Below are positions 27,447 to 36,326 of a stretch of 64,000 nt of DNA, one piece after another. The stretch's first letter is position 1, and every line of letters starts with the position of its first letter. The position numbers were made by a program, and so were the translations under genes. Source of the stretch: a bacterium. GTDB taxonomy: Bacteria; 4484-113; JAGGVC01. The DNA is taken from positions 1 through 64,000 of the forward strand of contig JABRWB010000063.1 in the NCBI GenBank assembly GCA_039961635.1, given 5' to 3'. The notes under the pieces are model-generated. The model was not told where the DNA came from. It was given only the letters and a program-made list of their open reading frames with translations, and made no database searches.

Positions 27447-28283
27447 CTAAGTTTCAGCCAGTATGCAAGCGAGAATATCCTTCAGCTTTGGAAGCGCGCC
27501 GCGCGCAATTGACAGCACTTCTTTGTGCGACAGGTGCTGGCCTTCGACGCCGAAAGTCAAATTCGTAATCACGGATATCGCGACGTTGCGCATTCCAAGC
27601 GAGCGCGCCACAATCGCTTCCGGAACCGTGCTCATCCCAACGGCAGCGCCGCCGATAACATGGAAAAAATAAAGTTCGGCGTCCGTTTCGTAACTTGGCC
27701 CATGCACCGCGATGTAAGTGCCGCGATGCACTCTAAGCCCGCCGCGAAGAGCACCTCTGAACGCGGCTTCGGATAACCTTTCATCGAACGGCCTGTTCAT
27801 GGGCACAAACTTTGCAGACGGTGGTTCGGTCATTATCCCGCGAAGCGGCGAATCGCCCATCATATTTACATAATCATCCACAACCAGTAAATCGCCTACC
27901 TGCAAATCGCGCTTTATCCCTCCCGCCGCGTTGAATTGCACGAGCACTTCCGCTCCAAGCGCACGTGCAACCCGCACCGGATACGCCACCTCGTGCATCC
28001 GTAGGCCTTCGTAATAATGAAACCGGCCCGCGAATACCGACACCTGCCTGCCGGAAAACTCCCCCATTACGAGAACACCCGGATGGCCTTCCACGGTTGT
28101 CGAGGCGAAATGTGGAATAACCTGGTAAGGAATTTCAACGGCATTCTTAATTTCAGCCGTAAAATCGCCTGTGCCGGTTCCCAAAATCACCGCCGCCGAC
28201 GGCTCGATTGTGCTGTACTCGCGGATGCTTGCGACGCTTTCCTCGACGCGGCGGTCCAACTCGGCTTGGCTTACGATATCCAT
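27447..28283 (-). CDS. punA: Purine nucleoside phosphorylase (trimeric class)
   Basis: 278 residues. Landmarks of the trimeric PNP/MTAP family are AVILGTGTGDF, the phosphate-binding GRFHYYEG, FNAAGGIKRDLQVGDLLVV, HGPSYETDAE and the substrate-region GMSTVPEAIVAR. It cleaves purine ribonucleosides to base and ribose 1-phosphate. The ATG at 28283 has AGGAGAG upstream; an in-frame start 30 bp further up lacks one. Next to ade, so inosine, guanosine and adenine salvage are grouped. Confidence 0.93.
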   Translation of the reverse strand: MDIVSQAELDRRVEESVASIREYSTIEPSAAVILGTGTGDFTAEIKNAVEIPYQVIPHFASTTVEGHPGVLVMGEFSGRQVSVFAGRFHYYEGLRMHEVAYPVRVARALGAEVLVQFNAAGGIKRDLQVGDLLVVDDYVNMMGDSPLRGIMTEPPSAKFVPMNRPFDERLSEAAFRGALRGGLRVHRGTYIAVHGPSYETDAELYFFHVIGGAAVGMSTVPEAIVARSLGMRNVAISVITNLTFGVEGQHLSHKEVLSIARGALPKLKDILACILAET

Positions 28284-28364
28284 TTTTCTCTCCTGAACAG
28301 CCGGTGCGGGCATATTCGCGGCGACATCGGGAATACCTGCAGGGCCGCAAATGGCCCGATGTTC

Positions 28365-29588
28365 CTAAAGGCGTGACCGAATCAACTCCACTCTGTCCAA
28401 CCGCTCCCAGGACAAATCCAGATCCTTCCTGCCGAAATGACCGTAGGTGCTCACCTGGCCGTAAATCGGCCTGCGCAAATCGAGGTTGGCAATAATCGCG
28501 GCCGGCCTGAAATCGAAAATTTCAGGGTCGTTCAGGATTGCTTGAATTTTCTCCCTGCCGACCTTTGCGCTGCCGAAATCCTCGAACGAAAGCGACAGCG
28601 GATATGCACGGCCTATGGCGTAGGCGACCTGAATCTCCAGCCGGTCAGCAACGCCCGCTGCGACCAGATTTTTCGCCGCGTAACGTGCGTAGTAGCAGCC
28701 GCTTCGATCCACCTTGGTGGGATCCTTGCCGCTGAACGCACCGCCCCCGTGGCGAGCGTAACCGCCATACGTATCCGCGATTATCTTTCGCCCCGTCAGC
28801 CCGGTGTCCGCGTACGGCCCGCCCTTTTCAAATCGCCCGCTTGGATTCACCAGCAACTTTACCGCACACCAGCCGCCCGCGGGCAACACGGAATCGGGCA
28901 CCACTTTGGGCAACACCAGCCCCCGAACGATTTCCTCGACTTCGGACGCGCCGATGCCCGGATCGTGCTGCGCGCTCACAAGAATGGTATGGACCACAGG
29001 CGGCCCGCCGTCATCTGGATATTCGATGGTAACCTGCGTTTTCCCATCTGGCCTCAGCCCAGCGGCTTCGCGTTTTCTGCGCACTTCCGACAACCTCTCG
29101 GCCAGCCTGTGCGCAAGGTAGACTGGAAGCGGCATCAGCACTGACCGATGTTCTTCCCCTAGAGCGTCCGTGTCCCTGCAGGCGTATCCGAACATCAAAC
29201 CCTGGTCGCCGGCGCCGATCTGGTCGTAGACGTCTTCCGATCCAGAACGCGCCTCCTGGGGCTTGTAAACCGCTTCCGAGATGTCGGACGATTGCGCGTG
29301 AATTGACACCGCGACTCCGCAGGAACGCCCGTCTATACCGACTTCACTTGAATCGTATCCTACATCCAACAGCACGTCCCGGACGAGCTGGTTAATTTCG
29401 CAATAACCGTTCGTAGTAATCTCGCCGCCCACGATGACCATGCCGGTCGTGCAGAACGTTTCAACCGCGACGCGCGAGTTCTCGTCCTGGCGGATCAAAT
29501 CGTCCAAGACGCCGTCGCTGATCCTGTCGCACAGTTTGTCAGGATGACCTTCCGTCACGGATTCGGATGTGAAAAGCCGGTACTTCAT
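28365..29588 (-). CDS. metK: S-adenosylmethionine synthetase
   Basis: 407 residues. Starts with YRLFTSESVTEGHPDKLCD, contains GAGDQGLMFGYAC, GGGAFSGKDPTKVDRS and YAIGRAYPLSL, all family signatures. Makes SAM from methionine and ATP. GGAGG precedes the ATG and a TATAAT lies 24 nt upstream, so the leader is too short for a SAM riboswitch. It lies 38 bp after rpe and may be both co-transcribed with it and separately promoted. Confidence 0.97.
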   Translation of the reverse strand: MKYRLFTSESVTEGHPDKLCDRISDGVLDDLIRQDENSRVAVETFCTTGMVIVGGEITTNGYCEINQLVRDVLLDVGYDSSEVGIDGRSCGVAVSIHAQSSDISEAVYKPQEARSGSEDVYDQIGAGDQGLMFGYACRDTDALGEEHRSVLMPLPVYLAHRLAERLSEVRRKREAAGLRPDGKTQVTIEYPDDGGPPVVHTILVSAQHDPGIGASEVEEIVRGLVLPKVVPDSVLPAGGWCAVKLLVNPSGRFEKGGPYADTGLTGRKIIADTYGGYARHGGGAFSGKDPTKVDRSGCYYARYAAKNLVAAGVADRLEIQVAYAIGRAYPLSLSFEDFGSAKVGREKIQAILNDPEIFDFRPAAIIANLDLRRPIYGQVSTYGHFGRKDLDLSWERLDRVELIRSRL

Positions 29589-29612
29589 CTAACCTCCAAG
29601 GAAAGCGCGGGG

Positions 29613-29618
29613 ATTATA
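29613..29618 (-). promoter_or_regulatory. -10 box of metK
   Basis: TATAAT preceded by GCGC in the 38-bp gap between rpe and metK, 24 nt before the ATG. Confidence 0.6.
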
Positions 29619-29626
29619 GCGCGACG

Positions 29627-30280
29627 CTAATGCTTTAAAAGCGAGTGAATATCATCAACGAATCGGCGCCTGTCATCGGCCTCGAAAAACGCTTTGCCTG
29701 CGACAATCCAGTCGGCTCCCGCGTTTGCCAGAAGCTCCGCGTTCGACGCGCTTACCCCGCCGTCCACTTCGATCGCGTAATCCAGAGCATGCGATTCGCG
29801 GAATTGAGCAAGCCAGGATATTTTGGGCAGGCAAGCATCGATGAACGACTGGCCTGCGAATCCCGGGCTGACAGTCATCACAAGAACGAAATCGCATTCT
29901 TGGAGCAGATATTCGGCCGATTGCGGCGGAGTTTGCGGATTGAGCGTAATACCTGCAAGAACGCCGGCATTTCTGATTCTGTCCAAGAGCCGGTTCGCGT
30001 GTATCTCCGCTTCAATGTGAAAGCTGATCATCGAAACGCCCGCGGCGCCCAGCCGATCCACGAAGTCCGACGGATTGGTAACCATCAGGTGCACGTCGAA
30101 CGGCAGCTTTGTGTGGCGGCGCGCGTCCGTAATCACTTGGGGGCCGAAGGTAAGATTTGGCACGAAATGCCCGTCCATCACGTCCCAATGAATGAAATCA
30201 GCGCCCGCGGCTTCGCATTCCGCGATTGCACTTTTGATATCGGAGGTATCCGCCGCAAGAAGTGATGGAGCGATTTTCAT
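29627..30280 (-). CDS. rpe: Ribulose-phosphate 3-epimerase
   Basis: 217 residues, a TIM barrel of the pentose phosphate pathway interconverting ribulose 5-phosphate and xylulose 5-phosphate. Landmarks are IAPSLLAAD, HWDVMDGHFVPNLTFGP, DVHLMVTNP, VSPGFAGQSF and EVDGGVSASN. It lies 21 bp after the PASTA gene, at the end of the fmt-rsmB-PASTA-rpe series. Confidence 0.96.
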   Translation of the reverse strand: MKIAPSLLAADTSDIKSAIAECEAAGADFIHWDVMDGHFVPNLTFGPQVITDARRHTKLPFDVHLMVTNPSDFVDRLGAAGVSMISFHIEAEIHANRLLDRIRNAGVLAGITLNPQTPPQSAEYLLQECDFVLVMTVSPGFAGQSFIDACLPKISWLAQFRESHALDYAIEVDGGVSASNAELLANAGADWIVAGKAFFEADDRRRFVDDIHSLLKH

Positions 30281-30301
30281 GGCTCGTCCTTTCCGCCTTG
30301 G

Positions 30302-31300
30302 CTAAGGCAAAAGCGGGATGTCGTCTTCACGTACAAGTTGCCCGTCAAAATACGTCTTGATGAACGCCTGACCTTCAACCTTAACCTGCGTCTCGATGAT
30401 TTCGCCGATTCTGTGAACTTGGTTATATACTTCGTTCTCGCCAAGCCTGTCGGAAACGACTATTTTTACCTGCTGCTTCTCCCTGCCGACGGGTACCACG
30501 CATCGCACGTTTAAAATTCTTACGAGGGCGCGAGCCGTTTCGTTGTCTATGGCGACCTCCAAAGTAACCTTTGTTCCGAGCGGCACTTCCATGCCGGCTG
30601 GCGGGTCTTGGCTGACGACCTGTCCGAACGCGGTACCCGGGTGCGGCCGGTACTTAACTTTTGAAAGAAGCAAGTTCTTGGCGACAAGCACGCCTTCGGC
30701 GTTGGTCAACGCGTTGCCCGTCAAATCCGGCATAGGCGTAAGCACGTTCGCCTTTTTTACACTGATTTTCAGGTCCACTTTCGTCGCAAAGGGCATTTTC
30801 TTTCCTGCTTCCGGATTCTGGGAGACGACCTGCCCTTCCGGGATCGTCGCGTTCAAGATTTTTTCGATCCTTCCAAGTCCCAGGTTCGTTTCCCTCAATC
30901 TGGCTTGCGCGTCAGCAAGCGACATACCGATTAAATTTGGCACGGAATATGCATTCGGCCCCTTGGACAAAAAAACCGTTACCGTATGGCCCTCTTTTAC
31001 AAGTCTATTTGCGACGGGATCCTGACTTACGATGAGACCGATCGCAACATCTTCGCTGAATAAGTCGTCGCCGCGGCGCAGCCTCAACCCGCGTTCATCG
31101 CAGCGCTTTTGGGCTTCCTCGATGGTAAGCGACGCTACATCGGGAACCAAAGCATTTTTGGGCGCAGGACCAAACAAGCCGCCGGATGCGATAACGTAAA
31201 CAATCCCCACTACCAATGCGCAGAGCACCAGGATCGCGAGCGCGCCGATGCACCCTTCGCGATCGGAACTGGCTTTGGTTTTTTTGCGCATCCTAGCCAT
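30302..31300 (-). CDS. Membrane-anchored PASTA-domain protein without a kinase domain
   Basis: 332 residues: a short basic cytoplasmic end, one membrane helix (about 18-40), then three PASTA repeats (about 50-115, 116-183 and 187-253), recognisable by VPDVASLTIEEAQKR, VPNLIGMSLADAQARL and PDLTGNALTNAEGVL. A unique 80-residue C-terminal region follows. PASTA repeats bind peptidoglycan or muropeptides, usually in PrkC/Stk1 kinases or penicillin-binding proteins. No kinase or transpeptidase sequence is present here. The gene occupies the place between rsmB and rpe where Firmicutes carry a PASTA kinase. Confidence 0.88.
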   Translation of the reverse strand: MARMRKKTKASSDREGCIGALAILVLCALVVGIVYVIASGGLFGPAPKNALVPDVASLTIEEAQKRCDERGLRLRRGDDLFSEDVAIGLIVSQDPVANRLVKEGHTVTVFLSKGPNAYSVPNLIGMSLADAQARLRETNLGLGRIEKILNATIPEGQVVSQNPEAGKKMPFATKVDLKISVKKANVLTPMPDLTGNALTNAEGVLVAKNLLLSKVKYRPHPGTAFGQVVSQDPPAGMEVPLGTKVTLEVAIDNETARALVRILNVRCVVPVGREKQQVKIVVSDRLGENEVYNQVHRIGEIIETQVKVEGQAFIKTYFDGQLVREDDIPLLP

Positions 31301-31337
31301 CTTCGATGGAGGTTTTCAAGAAGACTGAAGCCCGATT

Positions 31338-32666
31338 TTACTCCAATCGCCTTATTTTTTCAACGAAAAAGCCGATGTGCCGTCCGCAGGGCGGGAACAA
31401 AACCCGATCAACACTTGTAAAACGCCCAACCGGCGTCTCAAGCGCTGTTTCGGTTACATCCTCGTCTTCCTCCTTGAAAACCGAACATGTCGCGTAAACG
31501 AGGCTGCCTCCCGGTGCAAGCAACCGGAGAAGATTTTCCAGCATCTTGCGCTGGCGATCCGCAAATGCATCAAGCAAGCCGAGATCGATCGTGTATCGTT
31601 TCTCCGGCATGTGATGGATAAGGCCGCTGCCCGTGCACGGCGCGTCCAACAGAATCGCATCGAATTTTTCGCCGACGAATTCGTTCGAAACCGCTTCATT
31701 GTCCGAAAGATCCAATATTCGATAATCCGGCTCGGGTACCCCCAACCTTTTGAAATTGGCGATGCACTTGTCGCGCTGCGATTTCGATACATCCGCCAAT
31801 ACCAGCTCGCCCCATCCGGCCATCAACGCGAGAAGATGATGCGCCTTCGTCCCCACTCCGCTTGCGGCATCCAGCACCTTGTCTCCGGGAAGGGGATCAA
31901 GCAAAAACGACGCGTACTGGCTCGGAAGCGCTTGAACCACAATCCTCCCTTCGGCGTTCGCCTTTCTGAGTGAGGGCGAGAGCGAATCGGCTTCCCAATA
32001 ATCTTTGCCCTCATACGTGCGCTTTTTCGCACCGATAGAAGCCGGAAATTCTTCATTCGGTTCGATAAACGGATTGACTCGAAGCTGGCTTTGAAATCTG
32101 TCCGCCGTGGCCCGCGCCGCGGCGATTGCCCACTCCCTCCCGCGCGTTTCCCCCAGATGAACGAGCAATGCCGGTTGAATCGAATAATGTGCGGCAAAAT
32201 CAGCCAAAGGCGCGTCATCGCGCGGAGGCGCCGACGATACGGCAGACGCGAGCTTCCTGCAAACCGCGTTCGCAAGCGCGCCGTATTTCCCTCCCTTGTA
32301 TCCCTTTGCGATATCCACTACTGCGCTCACCAAGCCCGCGGGCTCGTCCGCTCGCCTAATCAAAAGCTCGTATGCGGCCGCCCGAAGCAGGTTCCTCAAT
32401 TGCGATGGCGCTTCAAGCTTTCCTCGTCTTGAAGCACCGTTTAACGCGGCATCAAGCCGGTAGCGCCAGCGCAATACACCGTGAACAACGTCAAATGCGC
32501 GTGCGGCTTGACCGCCGGTAAGTTCCGCCGCGGCAATTTCGTTACCGATAATCTCCGAAGAACTTGCACTGGGAATTTTATTTTCAATGCCATCACAAAT
32601 CCGAACAAGCGCGCGCGAAGCACATTCCAACGGATGAATTTCGGGTTTGGAACCGGCCTCGCTCAT
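31338..32666 (-). CDS. rsmB: 16S rRNA m5C967 methyltransferase RsmB
   Basis: 442 residues from the ATG that overlaps the fmt stop as ATGA. The N-terminal NusB-like domain (about 10-150) is followed by a Rossmann methyltransferase domain with VLDAASGVGTKAHHLLAL, LDAPCTGSG and YATCSVFKEED; the two cysteines are the catalytic pair of Nol1/Nop2/Sun enzymes. The Gly-rich SAM motif usually reads DACAAPGGKT, so the DAASGVGTK form here is a divergent variant. Coupled to fmt as in many bacteria. Confidence 0.92.
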   Translation of the reverse strand: MSEAGSKPEIHPLECASRALVRICDGIENKIPSASSSEIIGNEIAAAELTGGQAARAFDVVHGVLRWRYRLDAALNGASRRGKLEAPSQLRNLLRAAAYELLIRRADEPAGLVSAVVDIAKGYKGGKYGALANAVCRKLASAVSSAPPRDDAPLADFAAHYSIQPALLVHLGETRGREWAIAAARATADRFQSQLRVNPFIEPNEEFPASIGAKKRTYEGKDYWEADSLSPSLRKANAEGRIVVQALPSQYASFLLDPLPGDKVLDAASGVGTKAHHLLALMAGWGELVLADVSKSQRDKCIANFKRLGVPEPDYRILDLSDNEAVSNEFVGEKFDAILLDAPCTGSGLIHHMPEKRYTIDLGLLDAFADRQRKMLENLLRLLAPGGSLVYATCSVFKEEDEDVTETALETPVGRFTSVDRVLFPPCGRHIGFFVEKIRRLE

Positions 32667-33754
32667 ATATTTTCCCGAATCCAAGCTGGCTGATTCGACA
32701 CGAATGGCGGGCGGGCATCCAGTATTTCCATCGGAGTTTCGAACTTTTCACCCGGTTTCGGCGCGAATCCGTTCACGAATGCCTCAACCGGCATTTTCGG
32801 CCTGCTTTCCGGCTGCACGGCATCGAACGTGACGGAACCATCTCCGCATGCGACGTCCATCAATCCGGAGCGGCGATGCACAGCCAAAATTTCCCCCGGC
32901 TCGCCCTTTTGCTCCTCGGCGAAATCCACTGGAATCCCAAATTTGATTTGACGGCCGCGAAAGAAGGTCGCTATGCCAAGGTCGGGCGAAAACGCGCGCG
33001 CGAAATCGCGCAATTCACGGGGCTTCATTCTCCAATCAACAAACGAATCGCTTTTGCGAATCAATCTGCAATACGTCGCATCAGCGTGATTCTGCGGCTT
33101 GGGCGTTATTTCGCCTGCGGCAAGCCCCAAAATAGTATCCCGAAGCAGCATTGGTATTTCCTCAGCAAATTTCGCGCAGAGCGTCGCGAAGTCGCTGTCC
33201 TGCTCGATAGCGATATTCTTACGCAGCAGAACGTCCCCGTCGTCCATCCGCGGAGTCATAAGAAATGTGCAAGCTTGAGTCTCTTTCATTCCAAGAATCA
33301 GTGCCGTACGTACGGGGCTTGGCCCACGCAGCAGCGGAAGCTCCGACGCGTGAACGCACACCGCTTTAGGCGCAATATTTAGCACGAGATTTGTCAATAG
33401 CTGCCCGAAACTGATGACAACCAGAAAATCAGGCTCAAGCATTCGCAAAATTTTTCTTAGCGGCTTGTTTCCACGCACTTTATCCGGAGCGCAAAGCAGC
33501 AGTTTTTCCTCTGAACGCGCAACCTCTTCATGCAGTTCGTCGCAGTCAACATTCGTCGGTACAACTCGATGCGCATATTCCTGTCTGATAAGCCGCTCTA
33601 TCGCAGTGCAGCAAAGTTCCATTTTGCGTCCCGCGGGTTTTGCGGGTTGCGTCACTACGGCGGCGACATCGAAGGCAGGCTCGTCCAGGAGCATTTTAAG
33701 CGCGGGAATTCCCGTTGCGCCGGAGCCGAAAAAGACGATTTTTTGACCTCCCAC
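32663..33754 (-). CDS. fmt: Methionyl-tRNA formyltransferase
   Basis: 363 residues. Starts IVFFGSGATGIPAL; the formyl-tetrahydrofolate site is represented by HASELPLLRGPSPV, followed by MDDGDVLL. The C-terminal OB-like domain starts near 225 (KSDSFVDW). It is longer than the common 310-320 residues, with an insertion near 78-105 (SEEKLLLCAPDKVRGNKPL). The GTG start lies 6 nt after an extended -10 (TGATAGAAT) with no ribosome binding site, so it is predicted to be leaderless. Confidence 0.92.
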   Translation of the reverse strand: MGGQKIVFFGSGATGIPALKMLLDEPAFDVAAVVTQPAKPAGRKMELCCTAIERLIRQEYAHRVVPTNVDCDELHEEVARSEEKLLLCAPDKVRGNKPLRKILRMLEPDFLVVISFGQLLTNLVLNIAPKAVCVHASELPLLRGPSPVRTALILGMKETQACTFLMTPRMDDGDVLLRKNIAIEQDSDFATLCAKFAEEIPMLLRDTILGLAAGEITPKPQNHADATYCRLIRKSDSFVDWRMKPRELRDFARAFSPDLGIATFFRGRQIKFGIPVDFAEEQKGEPGEILAVHRRSGLMDVACGDGSVTFDAVQPESRPKMPVEAFVNGFAPKPGEKFETPMEILDARPPFVSNQPAWIRENI

Positions 33755-33760
33755 GACCTA

Positions 33761-33769
33761 ATTCTATCA
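33761..33769 (-). promoter_or_regulatory. Extended -10 promoter of fmt, predicted leaderless
   Basis: TGATAGAAT on the minus strand, ending 6 nt before the GTG of fmt. Confidence 0.6.
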
Positions 33770-33825
33770 CCGGGGAATGAAATTTTTCCGCATTAAAGCG
33801 CTATTCGGCTCGCAACTAACGGTCG

Positions 33826-34377
33826 TTATTTTAATCCTAAATCCGCGCTTTCGGTTGCGTCTGCGTTATTCGGCTCGGCGGAATCCTCCACTTCCGAAGC
33901 GGTTTCTGTCTCCACAGTGCCGGCCGCGCCCTTCAGCAGCACCCCTGCTCCCAAATCGCCAATCGTCAACTTGACATCGTCCTTTCGCGAAAAATACTCC
34001 ACCAGCTTTTCGGATGCCGCGCTGATCGCGTACCACAGCACACGGGCGGCGACGGAAAGGTCTTTCACCGCCGCCTCCACGTCAAATTTCATCTCGTCCC
34101 GGTTTGTACCCACCTTTTCGAATATCGGGTCAGCTACTTTGGATGGAACCGCCGCCAGAAAGCTCTGCATTATAAGTAGCGCAAAAATGAGGTCGTCAAG
34201 CAGACCGATTCCGGTGAAGAAATCAGGAACCAAATCGAGCGGGGTAAAGAAATAAGAAATCCCCGCGGCGGCGGCCACTTTCAAAAAGGTTCCGACCTCG
34301 GGGCTTCCCATAGCATACGCGAAGCTTACCACCAGCTTGGGCACAAGAACGACGTACTTGACCGCTTTCTCCAACAT
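33826..34377 (-). CDS. DUF1232 (YkvA-like) membrane protein
   Basis: 183 residues. The DUF1232 core is at about 30-70: ISYFFTPLDLVPDFFTGIG followed by a hydrophobic LLDDLIFALLIMQSFL. The C-terminal 90 residues are charged and end in an acidic, Asn/Ser-rich tail. The function of DUF1232 is not established. GGAGG before the ATG and an extended -10 21 nt upstream make it its own unit between purH and fmt. Confidence 0.8.
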   Translation of the reverse strand: MLEKAVKYVVLVPKLVVSFAYAMGSPEVGTFLKVAAAAGISYFFTPLDLVPDFFTGIGLLDDLIFALLIMQSFLAAVPSKVADPIFEKVGTNRDEMKFDVEAAVKDLSVAARVLWYAISAASEKLVEYFSRKDDVKLTIGDLGAGVLLKGAAGTVETETASEVEDSAEPNNADATESADLGLK

Positions 34378-34398
34378 TCGACGATTCCTCCGCCTGTG

Positions 34399-34407
34399 AT
34401 TCTAGCA
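34399..34407 (-). promoter_or_regulatory. Extended -10 promoter of the DUF1232 gene
   Basis: TGCTAGAAT on the minus strand, 21 nt before the ATG, with GGAGG between. Confidence 0.55.
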
Positions 34408-34430
34408 TGCCTTAATCCGCGCGAGTTTTG

Positions 34431-36011
34431 CTAATGCCAGAAATGACGATACGGAGTGTGCGCGAACCTGACCCCCAGCTCCTGCGCACGCTCAATTACC
34501 TTTCTGTCGTTTTTGCTCCCGCCAGGGGCCACGACTATGCCCACGCCGGCCATCGCCGCGAACTCGATCGAATCGTGAAACGGAAAGAACGCGTCCGAAA
34601 CAAGAACCGCGCCGCGAGCTTTTTCAGCCGCTTTGCGCAGGCATTGCGAAACCGCGCCGACTCTGTCGGTCTGGCCCGCGCCGAACGCAATCATTACGCC
34701 GTCCTTGACAAGAAGCACGGCGTTGCTTCGCAGGAAACGGATAATCTTCAGCCCAAAGTTTATGTCTTCTACAAGGCCGTCCGGTATGTTCTCCCCGCTT
34801 TGCAGGATCAAATCCGAGGCCTGGGCGACCATCCTATCGTTTTCCTGCAGCAGGTAGCCGAAATCGGTCTCGTAAGTAAGCGTTTGGCTGTCCGGCAAAA
34901 CGCGCGGTCTGCCTCTGCCCGGCCTGTCAGGAAACGCCGCGCGGTCAACTTCCAGAACCCGGACATTTGGTTTTTTGGCCAGCAGCCTAAGAGCCTCCGG
35001 CGTATATTCCGGCGCCAACACGACTTCCAAATAAGTATTTATCAACTCCATCGCGACGCTGTCGTCCACCGTGAAGTTCAATCCGACAACCCCGCCGAAC
35101 GCGCTTTGCGGATCCGCCTCCCTCGCCTTTACGTAAGCATCCAGGCCGTTTTCCGCCCAGGCTATCCCGCATGGCGTCTGGTGCTTGACAATGCAGGCGA
35201 CCCTGCGGCCCTCATAGGGAAAGCTCGCGATCTTGAACGCGGCGGAAGCATCCCGGATGTTGTTGAATGAAAGCTCTTTGCCTTGGTGCGTTAAAAATGA
35301 AACCGGCGGATTAAGCAAATCCTCGTAAAGCGCGGCCTCCTGGTGCGGATTCTCGCCATAGCGCAGGTGCGACTTGCGTTCGAGGACGTAAAACTTCCGG
35401 CGCGCGAACTGCCGCTGCCTGGGTAATTTGTTGAACAGGAAATTCTGTATTCTCGCATCGTACTCGCAGGTAAGCGCAAACGCTTTTTGCGCAAGTATCA
35501 CGCGGAACTCCTCGGATACTTCGAGATTCTCCTTTTTCAAATGTTCAAGCAAACGCGGGTAATCGCGCGGATCCACGACCACCGCGACATGCGCCAAATT
35601 CTTGGCCGCGGCTCTGATCATCGCCGGTCCGCCGATGTCTATCCATTCCACCGCGTCGGATATCGGGAAATCCGGGCGCTTCACTTTGCGCTCGAATGGA
35701 TACAGCGTGCAAACCACAAGATCGATCGGCGGCATTCCGAGTGACTCAAGATCGGCCATGTCCTGCGGATTGTCCCGGCGGGCCAGAATCCCCGCGTGCA
35801 CCGCCGGATGCAGCGTTTTCACGCGACCACCCAGGATGTTCGAGAATCCCGTAATCGTTTCGAGCTTCTTAACCTTGATCTTTTCGTCTTCCAGCGCCTT
35901 GGCGGTGCCGCCGCTCGCGATTATTTCAATCCCCATCTCGGAAAGCCCTTTGACGAACGCGAGCATACTGCGCTTGTGAAAAACGGATACCAGGCAATGA
36001 CTAACCTTCAT
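34431..36011 (-). CDS. purH: Bifunctional AICAR formyltransferase / IMP cyclohydrolase
   Basis: 526 residues catalysing the last two steps of de novo IMP synthesis. The N-terminal IMP cyclohydrolase domain (about 1-200) has SGGTAKAL, GGRVKTLHPAVHAGIL and IDIGGPAMIRAAAKN. The formyltransferase domain has LRYGENPHQ, VKHQTPCGIA, FGAGQTDRV and SDAFFPFHDSIE with the catalytic Lys-His region. The internal ATG at 36011 was chosen for its GGGAG and the family N terminus. Confidence 0.97.
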   Translation of the reverse strand: MKVSHCLVSVFHKRSMLAFVKGLSEMGIEIIASGGTAKALEDEKIKVKKLETITGFSNILGGRVKTLHPAVHAGILARRDNPQDMADLESLGMPPIDLVVCTLYPFERKVKRPDFPISDAVEWIDIGGPAMIRAAAKNLAHVAVVVDPRDYPRLLEHLKKENLEVSEEFRVILAQKAFALTCEYDARIQNFLFNKLPRQRQFARRKFYVLERKSHLRYGENPHQEAALYEDLLNPPVSFLTHQGKELSFNNIRDASAAFKIASFPYEGRRVACIVKHQTPCGIAWAENGLDAYVKAREADPQSAFGGVVGLNFTVDDSVAMELINTYLEVVLAPEYTPEALRLLAKKPNVRVLEVDRAAFPDRPGRGRPRVLPDSQTLTYETDFGYLLQENDRMVAQASDLILQSGENIPDGLVEDINFGLKIIRFLRSNAVLLVKDGVMIAFGAGQTDRVGAVSQCLRKAAEKARGAVLVSDAFFPFHDSIEFAAMAGVGIVVAPGGSKNDRKVIERAQELGVRFAHTPYRHFWH

Positions 36012-36077
36012 CGCGCACTCCCCCGGTCGCAAGGTTGCGGCCGGCAGCAAACCGCACCCCGGTATTTTTGAAATCGC

Positions 36078-36326
36078 TCATACCCAAAACTCCCCGGCAA
36101 GATTCAGCTCCTCTACCAGCCGCTCCTCGATCTTTTCGCGCGCGGCGCGGTAAATCGCGCGCCTCACGCCGGGATCCAACGCGGCGTAAACTTCCACATC
36201 CTTCCTGCAGAACGGGCATCCCAAATGCGTGTTGCCGTCCAGCGCCCGAAGCTCGACCGAAAACGACTTCCGGCAGTTGCCGCAGGTCATCCTGATCCTG
36301 GAAGGAAGAAAAAGCCTGCCCCTCAT
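36078..36326 (-). CDS. Small zinc-ribbon protein
   Basis: 82 residues. Two CxxC knuckles, CGNC (15-18) and CPFC (37-40), make a rubredoxin-like zinc ribbon; the C-terminal half is a basic and acidic amphipathic helix (RAIYRAAREKIEERLVEELNL). The ATG overlaps the stop of the upstream cysteine-rich gene as ATGA, so the two are translationally coupled and probably work together. Function unknown. Confidence 0.75.
   Translation of the reverse strand: MRGRLFLPSRIRMTCGNCRKSFSVELRALDGNTHLGCPFCRKDVEVYAALDPGVRRAIYRAAREKIEERLVEELNLAGEFWV

Noticed and set aside
28343-28358. GGGCC...GGCCC hairpin downstream of metK as a terminator
   Set aside because: The stem is only 5 bp with no T-tract; not supported as a terminator.
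29589-29626. SAM riboswitch upstream of metK
   Set aside because: The leader after the -10 box is only 24 nt, too short for any known SAM riboswitch.
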